Part shown: positions 1-8,305 of the stretch, piece by piece
Position numbering within the stretch: the first letter of the stretch is position 1
How the letters are laid out: each line of letters begins with the position of its first letter
NCBI RefSeq assembly: GCF_947331435.1
Contig: NZ_CAMZOF010000019.1
Span: 1-39,828, forward strand
Reading direction: 5' to 3'
From: Pelagibius sp. Alg239-R121
GTDB lineage: Bacteria; Pseudomonadota; Alphaproteobacteria; Kiloniellales; Kiloniellaceae
Length of the DNA: 39,828 bases
Made by a program: the position numbers and the translations under genes
The notes under the pieces: generated by a model
The model's input: only the letters and a program-made list of their open reading frames with translations
Database searches by the model: none
What the model was told of the DNA's origin: nothing

Positions 1-81
1 TTCCGCCGCGACGCCATGAAGAAACCTGTCGCCGTCGCAGGCATCGACCCCAACGACATGCGGCCACAGCCTTCTCTCTAA
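1..81 (+). CDS. C-terminal 26 codons of an unidentified protein (cut by window edge)
   Basis: Frame 1 is open from the first base and ends at TAA 79-81, giving a tail that reads FRRDAMKKPVAVAGIDPNDM and a few more residues. A strong hairpin follows directly, so this is very likely a real gene end. The fragment is too short to assign a family. A cupin gene lies 121 bp downstream, beyond the terminator, so the two need not be co-transcribed. Confidence 0.55.
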   Translation, partial: FRRDAMKKPVAVAGIDPNDMRPQPSL

Positions 82-106
82 GCTGTTACCCGCAGAGACG
101 AAAAAA

Positions 107-132
107 CGAAGGCGGGTGAAATCCCGCCTTCG
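107..132 (+). terminator. Rho-independent-type hairpin after the first gene
   Basis: The arms CGAAGGCGGG and CCCGCCTTCG form a perfect 10-bp stem with a 6-nt loop. An A-run lies before it and a short T-rich stretch (tgctttgt) after it, so it could stop transcription on both strands. It separates the upstream gene from the cupin at 203. Confidence 0.8.
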
Positions 133-202
133 TGCTTTGTAGCGTCTTATACCAATCTGAACGCAAGATGCGTCAGTTACCATCCTGCCGGAAGGTACCA
201 TC

Positions 203-571
203 ATGACCGACAGAAAATTCGCCGTCGCTGCCTTCAGTGACGAACCCAAGCGCGAGGTCCGCCGCACTCTTGACGCCGAGCGCGTCGTCTCGGGCGATCC
301 GCAGCATCACACCCGTTTCTTTTTTGAGAGCGAAGACGGTGCCCTGGTCTCCGGTACCTGGACCAGCACACCCGGCAAGTGGCACGCCTTCACCGACCGT
401 GACGAATTCTGCTACATCATTGCCGGCCACTGCCGCCTGATCGACGATGAAGGCTTCGCCCGAGAATTCAAATCAGGCGACGCCTTCCTGATCCCGAACG
501 GTTTCCGGGGTTTCTGGGACGTCATCGAAACCACCACCAAGCATTTTGTAATCCGTTCGCACGAAGCGTAA
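203..571 (+). CDS. Small cupin-domain protein (Cupin_3/DUF861-like)
   Basis: This 122-residue protein consists almost entirely of one cupin barrel. A GTWTSTPGKWHAF segment, with His as a likely metal ligand, is followed by DEFCYIIAGHCRL, the conserved glutamate strand of the first cupin motif. The second motif is GDAFLIPNGFRGFWDVIE. This pattern is typical of DUF861/EutQ-like cupins, often of unknown function and often found beside amine or amino-acid oxidoreductase genes. The start is supported by GGAAGG seven bases upstream of ATG 203. The gene ends 31 bp from the convergent HEAT-repeat gene. The substrate cannot be read from sequence. Confidence 0.85.
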   Translation: MTDRKFAVAAFSDEPKREVRRTLDAERVVSGDPQHHTRFFFESEDGALVSGTWTSTPGKWHAFTDRDEFCYIIAGHCRLIDDEGFAREFKSGDAFLIPNGFRGFWDVIETTTKHFVIRSHEA

Positions 572-601
572 TGCGCGGCGTAGTTTGGGAACCGGGTATC
601 G

Positions 602-1327
602 TCACTCTACCAACCTTAGTGTGGGGTGACGATCTTCCGGGGTAAAGCTGATGCAGGCGATTCTTGCTCCGATTGGCTTGGGGCGCCTGCGCATTTCGTT
701 AAGGACCAAACGCCCTTTTTCATCATTGCAATTTTCAACAATTGCGAGACGTTCAGCGTCTAAAATAATCTCGGCCCTGCATGCCACTCCAACCGCAAAC
801 CGCCTCGCTATTGGGTTCTGATGTCGGATGAGCTGCTTCAGAGTTTCCGTGTCGACTCTTTCCGAGGAGCGAAACACTTCCGCGATTTCTTCGAATACCG
901 TTCCAGGTGCCAGTTTCGCGGCAGCCCGGGCGCCGTAAGCCAGGCGCGTGTCATCCCGGTTCCGTGCAATGGAGAGTATTGCCGCACGGTGGACAAAGGG
1001 GTCAGGGTCGCCCAGCGCCAGGAGTAATCTTCCCAGCGCCTCTTCATGTCTTACGTTAGCGCAAGCTCCCAAACCAAAAATTACATCTGACCGGATTTGT
1101 ACTGATTCGTCGTTAAGCAGCACCGTCAGTTCATCAATACAAGGCTGAAGCATATTTCCAATCTGGTTAGCGATATATGCGCCTGCCGCGACGGCTGGTT
1201 TGTAATTCGAGCAAAGCAGTTTGGACAAATTTTTGACTGGGTAGCCTCTGTAAAACGCGCCAATGAGTTCGAACGCGTCAACGTCCTCGCCTGCGAGGAT
1301 CGCTTCAATCATATTTTCGGGGGACAT
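602..1327 (-). CDS. HEAT-repeat protein
   Basis: The protein has 241 residues and is mostly helical. Repeats of HEAT/PBS-lyase type can be picked out, for example around LLNDESVQIRSDVIFGLGAC and LALGDPDPFVHRAAILSIAR, plus a third near QNPIARRFAVGVA. There is no signal peptide or membrane segment, so it should be cytosolic. Such stand-alone HEAT proteins often occur in accessory regions, sometimes as immunity proteins of polymorphic toxin systems, but no toxin is adjacent here. The helix content and a moderate cysteine count are the only other visible features. The exact function is unknown. The gene is convergent with the cupin. Confidence 0.75.
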   Translation of the reverse strand: MSPENMIEAILAGEDVDAFELIGAFYRGYPVKNLSKLLCSNYKPAVAAGAYIANQIGNMLQPCIDELTVLLNDESVQIRSDVIFGLGACANVRHEEALGRLLLALGDPDPFVHRAAILSIARNRDDTRLAYGARAAAKLAPGTVFEEIAEVFRSSERVDTETLKQLIRHQNPIARRFAVGVACRAEIILDAERLAIVENCNDEKGRLVLNEMRRRPKPIGARIACISFTPEDRHPTLRLVE

Positions 1328-1538
1328 GGTATTTCGATGCCAAATGCATCGTTAGATTTTGGATGTCACGAAGCATATTGTGGTTGCGGTCAGATATCGA
1401 GCGAAATTACAGAAAAGTCTCTAAAATCGAGTCCTGACGTCGGCTCGATGGCGATGATTGCTCACATTTCTGAAACCAGCTGACGGTGGTTAAAAGCTGT
1501 ATGGTTTGATCTCTCTTGTCTCGTTTGAGGGCAGTCCG

Positions 1539-3017
1539 TTATCCGTCCCAGCGCCCGATCGCATCGGCGATCAGTTTGACGCCCTGTTCGATCCGGTCCT
1601 TCGGGATCACGGAATAGGAGATACGTGCGAAATTGCGCGGCGGTGTCTTCGACGCGAAGAAACGCGCGCCCGGCTCGATCAGGACGCTGTCGTTCTTTAA
1701 CTCGTCCGCCAGTGCGACGCTGTCGATCCCCTCCGGCAATTCCAGCCAGACACTCGCACCACCGATGGTATCCTTGTTGACGACCTTCAGGCTTGCGGCT
1801 TCCAATGCCTTTTCCAGGATGAGCCAGCGGGCCTTGAACTCGCTGCGTTGTCGAGTGGCGTGGGCGTTGTAGTGGCCGAGCGCCAGGAAATAGGCGGTGG
1901 CGCGCTGTGTGATGCCCGGCGGATGGCGGGTCACCAGCGTGCGCAGACCGCGCGCTTCTGTGATCAGGGTTTCCGCTGCCGCGATATAGCCGAGGCGCAG
2001 TCCGGGAAAAAGGGTTTTGGAAAAACTGCCCAGATAGATCACCCGGTCCTGGCGGTCGATCGATTTCAAGGCGGGCAGGGGCGGTTTCAGGTAGTTCATC
2101 TCGTAGTCGTAGTCGTCCTCGACCACGATGAAGTCGCATTCTTCGGCCAACTCCAGCAACCGGCGGCGGCGCGATCTCGACATGTTGACGCCGGTCGGCG
2201 CGTGATGGCTCGGGGTGATGAAGACCACCTGTACACCCTCGGGAATCGCCTCCACGCACATGCCTTCCCGGTCGACGGGAACCGGCGCAACCTTGACCCC
2301 TGAGAGGCGCAGTATCTCGCGCAGCTCCGGATAGCCGGGTTCTTCGATTGCGGCGAATGCCTGAGCGCGGTGCGACATCAGCAGGTGGGCCACAATCCAG
2401 AGTGCATTCTGTGCGCCGAGGGTGACCAGGATTTCTTCCGGCCGGGCGGCGACACCACGGCCGGGCAGGCTGCGCATGACGATCTGCTTGACCAGCATGG
2501 GGTCGTCAGCGTCCCGGAAGTCCCCCGCCGCGGCATCGAAATCGCGCTTGCCGAGCGCCCGGCGCGCGCAGTCTCGCCAGGCGTCGTGCGGGAACAGGCT
2601 CTGATCTGCCTGGCCATAAACGAAAGCGTAGCGGTAGGCGCGCCAGTTGGCCGGCTTGACCTGCTCTGCGACCTCTGCATAGACCTGCGGCAGGTGTTGT
2701 GCCCAATCGACCTTGGCGGTCTCTTCCCGTTGGCTGTCGTCCGCCACCAGCCGCAGGCTTGGCGGGGTCTCCGAGATGAGATAACCACTGCGCGGCGCCG
2801 AGACGAGATAGCCGTCGGCAACAAGCTCCTGATAGGCGGCGGAGACCGTGATCCGCGCGATCTTGAGATGCTGTGCCAGCGCCCGGGTCGAGGGCAGTTT
2901 GTCCCCCGGCGCAAAGCGACCGGACCAGATTGCCCCGGAGATGGTTTCCCGCAGGCGCATCTGCAGGCTGATGGCGCTGTTCTCACTGAGGAAGATATGG
3001 CTGACGCTGATGTTCAT
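1539..3017 (-). CDS. MocR-type regulator: GntR HTH fused to a PLP aminotransferase-like domain
   Basis: The 492-residue protein starts at the ATG that reads MNISVSHIF. A longer in-frame extension to 3221 is rejected because it would run across the divergent gene at 3142. An N-terminal GntR winged helix (GDKLPSTRALAQHLKIARIT, then AYQELVADGYL) is followed by a fold-type-I PLP domain. The domain shows the VEDDYDYE motif and a Schiff-base lysine in GSFSKTLFPGLRLGYIAA. Length and domain order match the MocR/PdxR/GabR subfamily. In that subfamily the second domain senses PLP or an amine instead of catalysing transamination. The regulated gene cannot be assigned; the divergent gene at 3142 is a candidate. 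Confidence 0.9.
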   Translation of the reverse strand: MNISVSHIFLSENSAISLQMRLRETISGAIWSGRFAPGDKLPSTRALAQHLKIARITVSAAYQELVADGYLVSAPRSGYLISETPPSLRLVADDSQREETAKVDWAQHLPQVYAEVAEQVKPANWRAYRYAFVYGQADQSLFPHDAWRDCARRALGKRDFDAAAGDFRDADDPMLVKQIVMRSLPGRGVAARPEEILVTLGAQNALWIVAHLLMSHRAQAFAAIEEPGYPELREILRLSGVKVAPVPVDREGMCVEAIPEGVQVVFITPSHHAPTGVNMSRSRRRRLLELAEECDFIVVEDDYDYEMNYLKPPLPALKSIDRQDRVIYLGSFSKTLFPGLRLGYIAAAETLITEARGLRTLVTRHPPGITQRATAYFLALGHYNAHATRQRSEFKARWLILEKALEAASLKVVNKDTIGGASVWLELPEGIDSVALADELKNDSVLIEPGARFFASKTPPRNFARISYSVIPKDRIEQGVKLIADAIGRWDG

Positions 3018-3141
3018 GGCGAGAGAATAGCCGCCGCGCGAGGGTGGTGAAAGCCTTTGGCAGTGCGGACCCCGAACGGAGTTTCTTTGATGGCGAGGTG
3101 GAGACCTTGCTGTAAAAAAGCCTGCCTGAGAAAGTTGGGAT

Positions 3142-3669
3142 ATGAGCAGAAAGAATAAGAACGATCGCCGCATCGAGGTGGCATATGGCCACCTGCCAGA
3201 ATCATCACAAAGCATCGTCATTGAGTTGGCGCGCGTATTCGCGTCTCGGCAGCATGACCTCTGGTCGGGCGAGACCTATCACGCGTCATCGCTGCGGTTC
3301 GAAGAACTGGCAAAGCTGCGCGGGAAGAATCTCGACGCGCTGAGCAATGGAGAACTCGATCGCCTCATGTTCTGTGTCATGACGACGATCGGGTCGCAGC
3401 AGACAATGAAGTTTCTGTTGCCGCGTTTCTTTGCCGCTTACTTTTCTAAACCCGCTTACGGTTGGATTGCAGAACCCTGGGTTATCGTCGACCGGCTTGT
3501 TCGTGCTGACTTCGACGCCTGGCCGGAGGGGGAGCGTCAAACGGTTCTGGAGGCAATCGTGTTAGCCGCACAGATGGAGATCGATCGCGACGAAGACCAC
3601 AACTTCGTTTCGGAGGACAATCGCGCTGCCCGTGACTGGGCAAAGTCGCGATTAAACGAACTGGCATAA
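3142..3669 (+). CDS. Unidentified 175-residue soluble protein
   Basis: The product is helical, with a charged N-terminus and a mid-region reading TTIGSQQTMKFLLPRFFAAY followed by an AEPWVIVDRL segment. No signal peptide or membrane segment is visible. The FLLPRFFAAY-type segment vaguely recalls DUF6714-like accessory proteins, but this is an impression only. The start ATG 3142 has a modest purine-rich stretch (gagaaag) upstream. It is divergent from the MocR regulator gene with about 124 bp between starts, enough for a shared control region. Function unknown. Confidence 0.65.
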   Translation: MSRKNKNDRRIEVAYGHLPESSQSIVIELARVFASRQHDLWSGETYHASSLRFEELAKLRGKNLDALSNGELDRLMFCVMTTIGSQQTMKFLLPRFFAAYFSKPAYGWIAEPWVIVDRLVRADFDAWPEGERQTVLEAIVLAAQMEIDRDEDHNFVSEDNRAARDWAKSRLNELA

Positions 3670-3707
3670 TTGTTGCGATACTTGCCGATCAGTTTAAGGC
3701 ACGAGTG

Positions 3708-4142
3708 TTAACGCGCTTTCGCCGCCGTTCCGTAAGCGAAGATCTCGACACCCTGGGAAATTCTTGCGGTTTCGAAGCGGGTGTTGACGATGATCGAAAA
3801 ACCCTCGGCGGCGGCTTTTTCCTTCATGCGGAGAACGGCTTCCCGGCGCCCGCGCTCCAGCAGGTTCTCATAGCTCTTGATCCGGCCGCCGATAATGTTT
3901 CTAAACCAGGCGAGCAATGCCTTGAAACGGTCTTCCGCGACGACCGTGCCGCCGCTGACAAGTGTCACTTCTACGGCATCGAATCCCTCGGGCAGCGATT
4001 TGCCCGCAAAAACCATGAGCGCCTGAAACTGCTCTTCTCGCTGCTGAATCGATTTATAGTGCCGCCGTTCATTGAAGGTTCCGATGATCAGGCCGGCGGC
4101 AAGCAAGGCCATTGGAATGACGAAGTAAAGAACGGCACCCAC
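3708..4142 (-). CDS. YbjQ-family protein with an N-terminal membrane segment
   Basis: The 144-residue product starts with a hydrophobic segment (AVLYFVIPMALLAAGLIIG, residues about 3-21), followed by a charged linker and a YbjQ/DUF74 domain. Family hallmarks are the ALLAWFRNIIGGRIKSYENL stretch and the C-terminal VNTRFETARISQGVEIFAYG. The start is GTG. Only one base separates it from the TGA of the upstream YbjQ gene, so the two are almost certainly co-translated. YbjQ proteins form small pentamer-like rings of unclear role and were once called heavy-metal-binding. This copy would place the domain at the membrane. Confidence 0.82.
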   Translation of the reverse strand: MGAVLYFVIPMALLAAGLIIGTFNERRHYKSIQQREEQFQALMVFAGKSLPEGFDAVEVTLVSGGTVVAEDRFKALLAWFRNIIGGRIKSYENLLERGRREAVLRMKEKAAAEGFSIIVNTRFETARISQGVEIFAYGTAAKAR

Positions 4143-4143
4143 G

Positions 4144-4467
4144 TCAGGCCTCCTCGCGCTCTACAAGCACTGCGGTGCCATAGGCGAGAATCTCGGCGGC
4201 GCCGGCGGTGATGGTCGAGGTGGAGAAGCGGACGTTCAAGACGGCATTCGCGCCGGTCTCCTTGGCTTGGGTCATCATGCGCCGCAAAGCTTCGTTCCGG
4301 GCTTCTTCAAGCAGTTCGGTGTAACCCTTGAGCTCCCCACCGATAATATTTTTCAGGCTGGCAAAGATGTCGCGGCCGATGTGCTTGGACTGTACGGTAC
4401 TGCCCTGCACAAGGCCTTTGTGCTCTACAATGCGCCAGCCCGGTGCATGGTCGATGTTTGTCAGCAT
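4144..4467 (-). CDS. YbjQ-family (DUF74) protein, soluble form
   Basis: The 107-residue protein is a near-minimal YbjQ domain. It shows GWRIVEHKGLVQGSTVQSKH at the N-terminus, then LKNIIGGELKGYTELLEEAR and ANAVLNVRFSTSTI followed by the conserved AYGTAV end. No membrane segment is present. It is the first gene of a two-gene operon with the membrane-anchored YbjQ at 3708. A soluble and a membrane-tethered copy side by side suggests a hetero-oligomer or a recruited complex, which is inference. Confidence 0.85.
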   Translation of the reverse strand: MLTNIDHAPGWRIVEHKGLVQGSTVQSKHIGRDIFASLKNIIGGELKGYTELLEEARNEALRRMMTQAKETGANAVLNVRFSTSTITAGAAEILAYGTAVLVEREEA

Positions 4468-4650
4468 TAGTTGACCCCTAAGTTAAACCGGCTATTTCCG
4501 GTAGAAAAAGCCAACATTCTTTACAGGAGGCGAATCCCTGAGCAAAGCTGTTTGAGGTGTTGAACGCCAGAAAGACTCGGGCCGGCTGGGTTTGAGTTTC
4601 GCTGACAAGATTCCTTAAACGATGGCATTGCCGGGGTGGCTGAAGCCTTT

Positions 4651-5226
4651 ATGAAAAACCTGCGGGAATATGCCTCCTGGCTCAAGCTAACATTCCTGTT
4701 GGTTTGCGGTGTACCAGTTGTGATCGGCTATTTTTGGCCGCGAGAGTCGGATCAGACAGCCGGTGACTTTGCCGCGCGTTTGCGGACCATGATCGTTGAA
4801 AAGCGTGTTGACGCCTTTCAGGCTCTGCCTTGTCAACCTGCGGGCTGCATTGACGAGCAGGTTGTCGAGCAGGTTTTTGGGTCCGATGGCCGGGAAGGCT
4901 TCGTGCGACGCTTTCTTATGCGTCCAGACATTACGGTGAGAGTTTACGAGCCCTTTTCACTCGAACAGCTTATGGACGGCAGCGATTATCTTTTTCTGTA
5001 TTTTGATCCGATCGTGGCCCGCTTTGGCGAGCGCGGCTATCTGTCAGAGCGGGACCGGAGGACGCTCTGGCGGAAAAGCTACATTGAAACGCGAATCTCG
5101 CTTGATCGCGGAGAATGGCGTTTCCACGGGTCACCCTTTTTGTCGCGGCCGAGGATCGCGCCTGAAACGGAAGGGAGTTTGCTGCAGAGGGGGTGCGCAT
5201 CAACAGCCTGCCTGGCGGCGCGATGA
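4651..5226 (+). CDS. Membrane-anchored protein of unknown function, paralogue 1
   Basis: The protein has about 191 residues. A single N-terminal hydrophobic segment (LKLTFLLVCGVPVVIGYFW) is followed by an extracytoplasmic-type domain with two cysteines in ALPCQPAGCIDEQ. A GTG 15 bases upstream (4636) is an alternative start; neither has a strong ribosome site. The next gene is clearly homologous. Both share GYFWPRE, AGDFAA, ALPCxPxxCI, a GYLSExDR segment and a final WRFHxSPF/WGFYxTPF block. The two genes overlap by ATGA at 5223-5226, so they form a tandem duplicated operon. The family is not recognised. Confidence 0.7.
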   Translation: MKNLREYASWLKLTFLLVCGVPVVIGYFWPRESDQTAGDFAARLRTMIVEKRVDAFQALPCQPAGCIDEQVVEQVFGSDGREGFVRRFLMRPDITVRVYEPFSLEQLMDGSDYLFLYFDPIVARFGERGYLSERDRRTLWRKSYIETRISLDRGEWRFHGSPFLSRPRIAPETEGSLLQRGCASTACLAAR

Positions 5227-5746
5227 GCGAAAAGATGAAGCTGCTCCGCCGCATCAAACTTGCTTTTACGCTGTTGGTCGGTTTGACGGTTTTGGCGGGA
5301 TACTTCTGGCCCCGAGAAGTGACCGCGGGTGATTTCGCCGCGGAACTGCTCGGAATTGTTACGGAAGGGCGTATCGGTGAATTCCGCGCCTTACCTTGTG
5401 TGCCCAGTGATTGCATCCATGAAGAGACTGTTCAGAGGATCTTCGGCCAAACCGGCGAAACGGAATCCGTTAAAACCTTCCTCACGAGGCCCGGCATCAA
5501 GGCGAAAACTTACGGACCGTTTCAGTTCGACGAACGTGGGAGCGAAGGCAATTTCATCGTTGTTTACTACGCCCCGCGCTGGTGACGCTCGACTCGGACG
5601 GGTACCTGAGCGAAGAGGATCGCGAGGCGTTCTGGTGGACGGGTTATGTCGAGACCAGGGCTGCGCGAAAGGAAGGGGAATGGGGTTTTTATCGCACGCC
5701 ATTTTATGACGGAGCCCACCTGCCTTTTGTCGAAGACTATGGTTAG
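5223..5746 (+). pseudogene. Membrane-anchored protein paralogue 2, interrupted by a one-base frameshift
   Basis: Translation from ATG 5223 reads MSEKMKLLRRIKLAFTLL, then GYFWPRE and ALPCVPSDCIHEE, and stops at TGA 5583-5585 after VYYAPRW. In the next frame the sequence continues as VTLDSDGYLSEEDREAFWW, and on through WGFYRTPF to LPFVEDYG and TAG 5744-5746. This matches the second half of paralogue 1. One missing base near 5575 would restore a full-length protein of about 174 residues. It is either a recent inactivation or a sequencing error. The N-terminal half is an uncleaved-signal or membrane anchor type, as in paralogue 1. Confidence 0.75.
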
Positions 5747-5977
5747 TCCGGGGTTAGCTGCATGGAGTGGACCGGCTGTCTTTCCGGATCTTCCTTGCAT
5801 TGGATTTTCGGCTTACCCGGCATGCTGATCCTGGTCGCAACAGTGAGGGTCATAACAGGGAAAGCCATGACCATATGCCTGACGAAGCGGAACAAGTTTG
5901 TCGGCTTTCAACATGAGAACGGCATCGAACCTGTTCACGCGCGATACCGCAACTTCATGCAAAAGGCCATTGGCCGG

Positions 5978-6766
5978 CTACCAACAGCAGAAGCCTCCAT
6001 CCACAAGCAGGTCGACTCCGGTGCAAAATGAGGATGCGTCGCTGGCGAGGAAGATCGCCGGGCCGACCATCTCATTGACTGAGGCCATGCGGCCCATCGG
6101 CGTTTGAGTTTCAAATTCCTTGGTCTGGTGAATCATTTCAGGGCGCGTGTTCATCGGCGTTGCGGTGTAGCCCGGACTGATCGAGTTGACCCGGACACCA
6201 CGGCTGACCCATTCCATCGCCATTGACTTTGACATATGGATCACCCCCGCCTTGGACGCGTTATAATGAACCTGGTCAAGACCCTTGTTGACGATGATCC
6301 CGGACATGGAGGCGATGTTGATGATCGATCCCTTACCGTGGCGAAGCATCGCGTTTGCCTGAGCCTGGCAAGACAGGAAGATGCCCTTCATGTTGATGTC
6401 CATGAGGGACTGATACTGTTCTTCCTCCATCTCCTCGGCTGGGTTCGCGTTCGCAATGCCGGCCGCATTGACGGAGATAGCCAGCGGACCAAGGTCGCTT
6501 TCTGTTTTCGCGACCGCGTCCGTCAGCGCCGTCTTCGAGGTAACGTCGGCAGCTATGGATATCGCCTTACGTCCAGCCCCTTCGATCAACCCGACCGTAT
6601 CGTTCAGCCCGCCGTCCGTTCGCCGGTCAAGACACGCTATGTCGGCACCGCATTGGGCGAGTCCGAGGGCGATCCGCTGCCCGATTCCGCTGCCTGCGCC
6701 GGTGACGAAGGCGACGCGCCCGCTCAGGTCAAACATCTCGGGGGCGTTGAGGGCGATCTCGGTCAT
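5978..6766 (-). CDS. SDR-family NAD(P)-dependent dehydrogenase, sugar/polyol type
   Basis: This 262-residue classical short-chain dehydrogenase carries the cofactor motif TGAGSGIGQ, the NAAG motif and catalytic YNASK. It ends in LLVDGGFCCW. Length and motifs match polyol dehydrogenases such as sorbitol, arabinitol or threitol dehydrogenases. It is the last gene of the leftward transporter operon, about 20 bp after the ATPase gene. The likely role is oxidation of the imported polyol or sugar to a ketose, or interconversion with the second SDR at 14742. The aspartate after the second strand (CLDRR) suggests NAD(H) preference. The exact substrate is not readable. Confidence 0.88.
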   Translation of the reverse strand: MTEIALNAPEMFDLSGRVAFVTGAGSGIGQRIALGLAQCGADIACLDRRTDGGLNDTVGLIEGAGRKAISIAADVTSKTALTDAVAKTESDLGPLAISVNAAGIANANPAEEMEEEQYQSLMDINMKGIFLSCQAQANAMLRHGKGSIINIASMSGIIVNKGLDQVHYNASKAGVIHMSKSMAMEWVSRGVRVNSISPGYTATPMNTRPEMIHQTKEFETQTPMGRMASVNEMVGPAIFLASDASSFCTGVDLLVDGGFCCW

Positions 6767-6785
6767 ATTGTCTTGTCCTTCAAAA

Positions 6786-8279
6786 TCACGCCGTTGCGAG
6801 CTCCATTACGGACACCTCGTTTGCTTCGCTTTTGTGGAGGATCCCGGCTTGTTTTCCCTGTGCCATAACGAGGATGCGGTTCGAGACGCCGAGGATCTCC
6901 TCAAGGTCGGAACTGACGACGATGACACTCCGACCATCCTCGGCAAGCTCCTTAATGATGTCATAAATTGAAGACCGCGCGCCCACGTCGATCCCGCGCG
7001 TGGGCTCGTCCATCACGACGACTTTTGGATTTTGAGCAAGCCATTTGGCCAGAACGACTTTCTGCTGATTTCCACCAGACATTTCGCTGGCATTCTGGTG
7101 GCCCTGGCCTTTGACGCCAAAGCGCCCAATGGCAAGCTTGGCGAATTTGTTGAGCAGCCGCCCGATGACGAAGCCATTGCGCGTCACGGCGTCCTTATTG
7201 CAGTAGCCGATATTCTCAGTGATCGAATGCTCGAGGACCAAACCCTGATCCTTCCGGTCCTCAGGCACCAGCGCGATGCCGTGCCGGATCGCCTCCCAGG
7301 GATGGCGCGGCGTGATATCGCTGCCGTTCATCGTGACGCGACCCGACGCAATGGGATCAACACCCGTGATTGCCCGGACAAGCTCTGTCCGGCCGGCGCC
7401 TACAAGCCCCGCGATCCCGAAGATTTCACCCTTCTTAACGTCAAAGCTGACATCTCGGAAGTCTCCGCGAGGCGATGACAGTTTCTCGACAGCGAGCGTT
7501 ACTTCGTCATGTGGCGCAGGCATTTCCGGGAACATTCGTTCGAGGCTGCGGCCAACCATGCTTTCCACGATGGTTCTGACCGGCACGTCGCCTTTCTCAA
7601 ACTCCTGCACCTTTTCGCCGTCGCGCAGGACCACGATCCGGTCTGCGATGCGGCGGATCTCTTCTAGCCGATGAGAGATGTAAATGATGCCCACGCCTTC
7701 GGCTTTGAGTTTTTCAACCTGCTTGAACAGAAGCTCGACCTCGGCACCGCCGAGCGATGCGGTGGGCTCGTCGAGGATAAGAAGCTTTGCGTTCAGCGCC
7801 AGTGCTTTGGCGATCTCGATAAGCTGCTGATTGGCGGTCGACAGGCCTTCGACTCTTCGCGTGGCCGGGATGTTAAGGCCAAGCCGCTCGAGTTGCTCCG
7901 TGGCATCGGCGACCATTTTCCGTCGATCGACCCGTCCGAACTTCACCGGATAGCGGCCAACATAGACATTCTCGGCAATCGACAGATGGGGCAGGAGTCT
8001 CAGCTCCTGGTGGATCAGTCCCAATCCGTGATCGATGGCTTCCCGCGGGCTGGTGGGCGCGTAGGGCGTGCCCTGCCACGTCATCTTGCCGCTGGTCGGG
8101 TCGGTCGATCCGGCAATGATGCCGGAAAGCGTGGACTTTCCGGCACCGTTTTCTCCCAGCAGCGCCACAACTTCTCCCGCATATACATCCAAATCAATAC
8201 CGTGAAGGACCTCGGTCGGCCCATAGGACTTACGGATTCCGCGAAGGGACAGAATTGGCGTCGTTGCGTCAGTCGTCAT
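6786..8279 (-). CDS. Sugar ABC transporter ATP-binding protein (RbsA/MglA type, two ATPase domains)
   Basis: The protein has 497 residues with two nucleotide-binding domains. The first has Walker A GENGAGKS, signature-region LSTANQQLIEIAKAL and Walker B LLILDEPTASL. The second has a degenerate Walker A (GLVGAGRTEL), signature MSGGNQQKVVLAKWL and VVVMDEPTRGID. This asymmetry is typical of the family. The start reading MTTDATTPILSL is chosen for its position just before the first domain. A GTG five codons upstream (VNRSA) is possible, and the longer extension into the preceding gene is rejected. It sits 26 bp after the binding-protein gene and energises the permease at 9351. Confidence 0.95.
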   Translation of the reverse strand: MTTDATTPILSLRGIRKSYGPTEVLHGIDLDVYAGEVVALLGENGAGKSTLSGIIAGSTDPTSGKMTWQGTPYAPTSPREAIDHGLGLIHQELRLLPHLSIAENVYVGRYPVKFGRVDRRKMVADATEQLERLGLNIPATRRVEGLSTANQQLIEIAKALALNAKLLILDEPTASLGGAEVELLFKQVEKLKAEGVGIIYISHRLEEIRRIADRIVVLRDGEKVQEFEKGDVPVRTIVESMVGRSLERMFPEMPAPHDEVTLAVEKLSSPRGDFRDVSFDVKKGEIFGIAGLVGAGRTELVRAITGVDPIASGRVTMNGSDITPRHPWEAIRHGIALVPEDRKDQGLVLEHSITENIGYCNKDAVTRNGFVIGRLLNKFAKLAIGRFGVKGQGHQNASEMSGGNQQKVVLAKWLAQNPKVVVMDEPTRGIDVGARSSIYDIIKELAEDGRSVIVVSSDLEEILGVSNRILVMAQGKQAGILHKSEANEVSVMELATA

Positions 8280-8305
8280 AGCGCTGCGGTTCACTCCATC
8301 CGTTC

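Noticed and set aside
1462-2259. Long minus-strand frame inside the MocR gene region
   Set aside because: It is rich in Arg, Pro and Gly in a low-complexity manner and lies in another frame over a clear gene.
3018-3221. N-terminal extension of the MocR protein
   Set aside because: It overlaps the divergent gene at 3142 and the GntR domain begins right after the internal Met.
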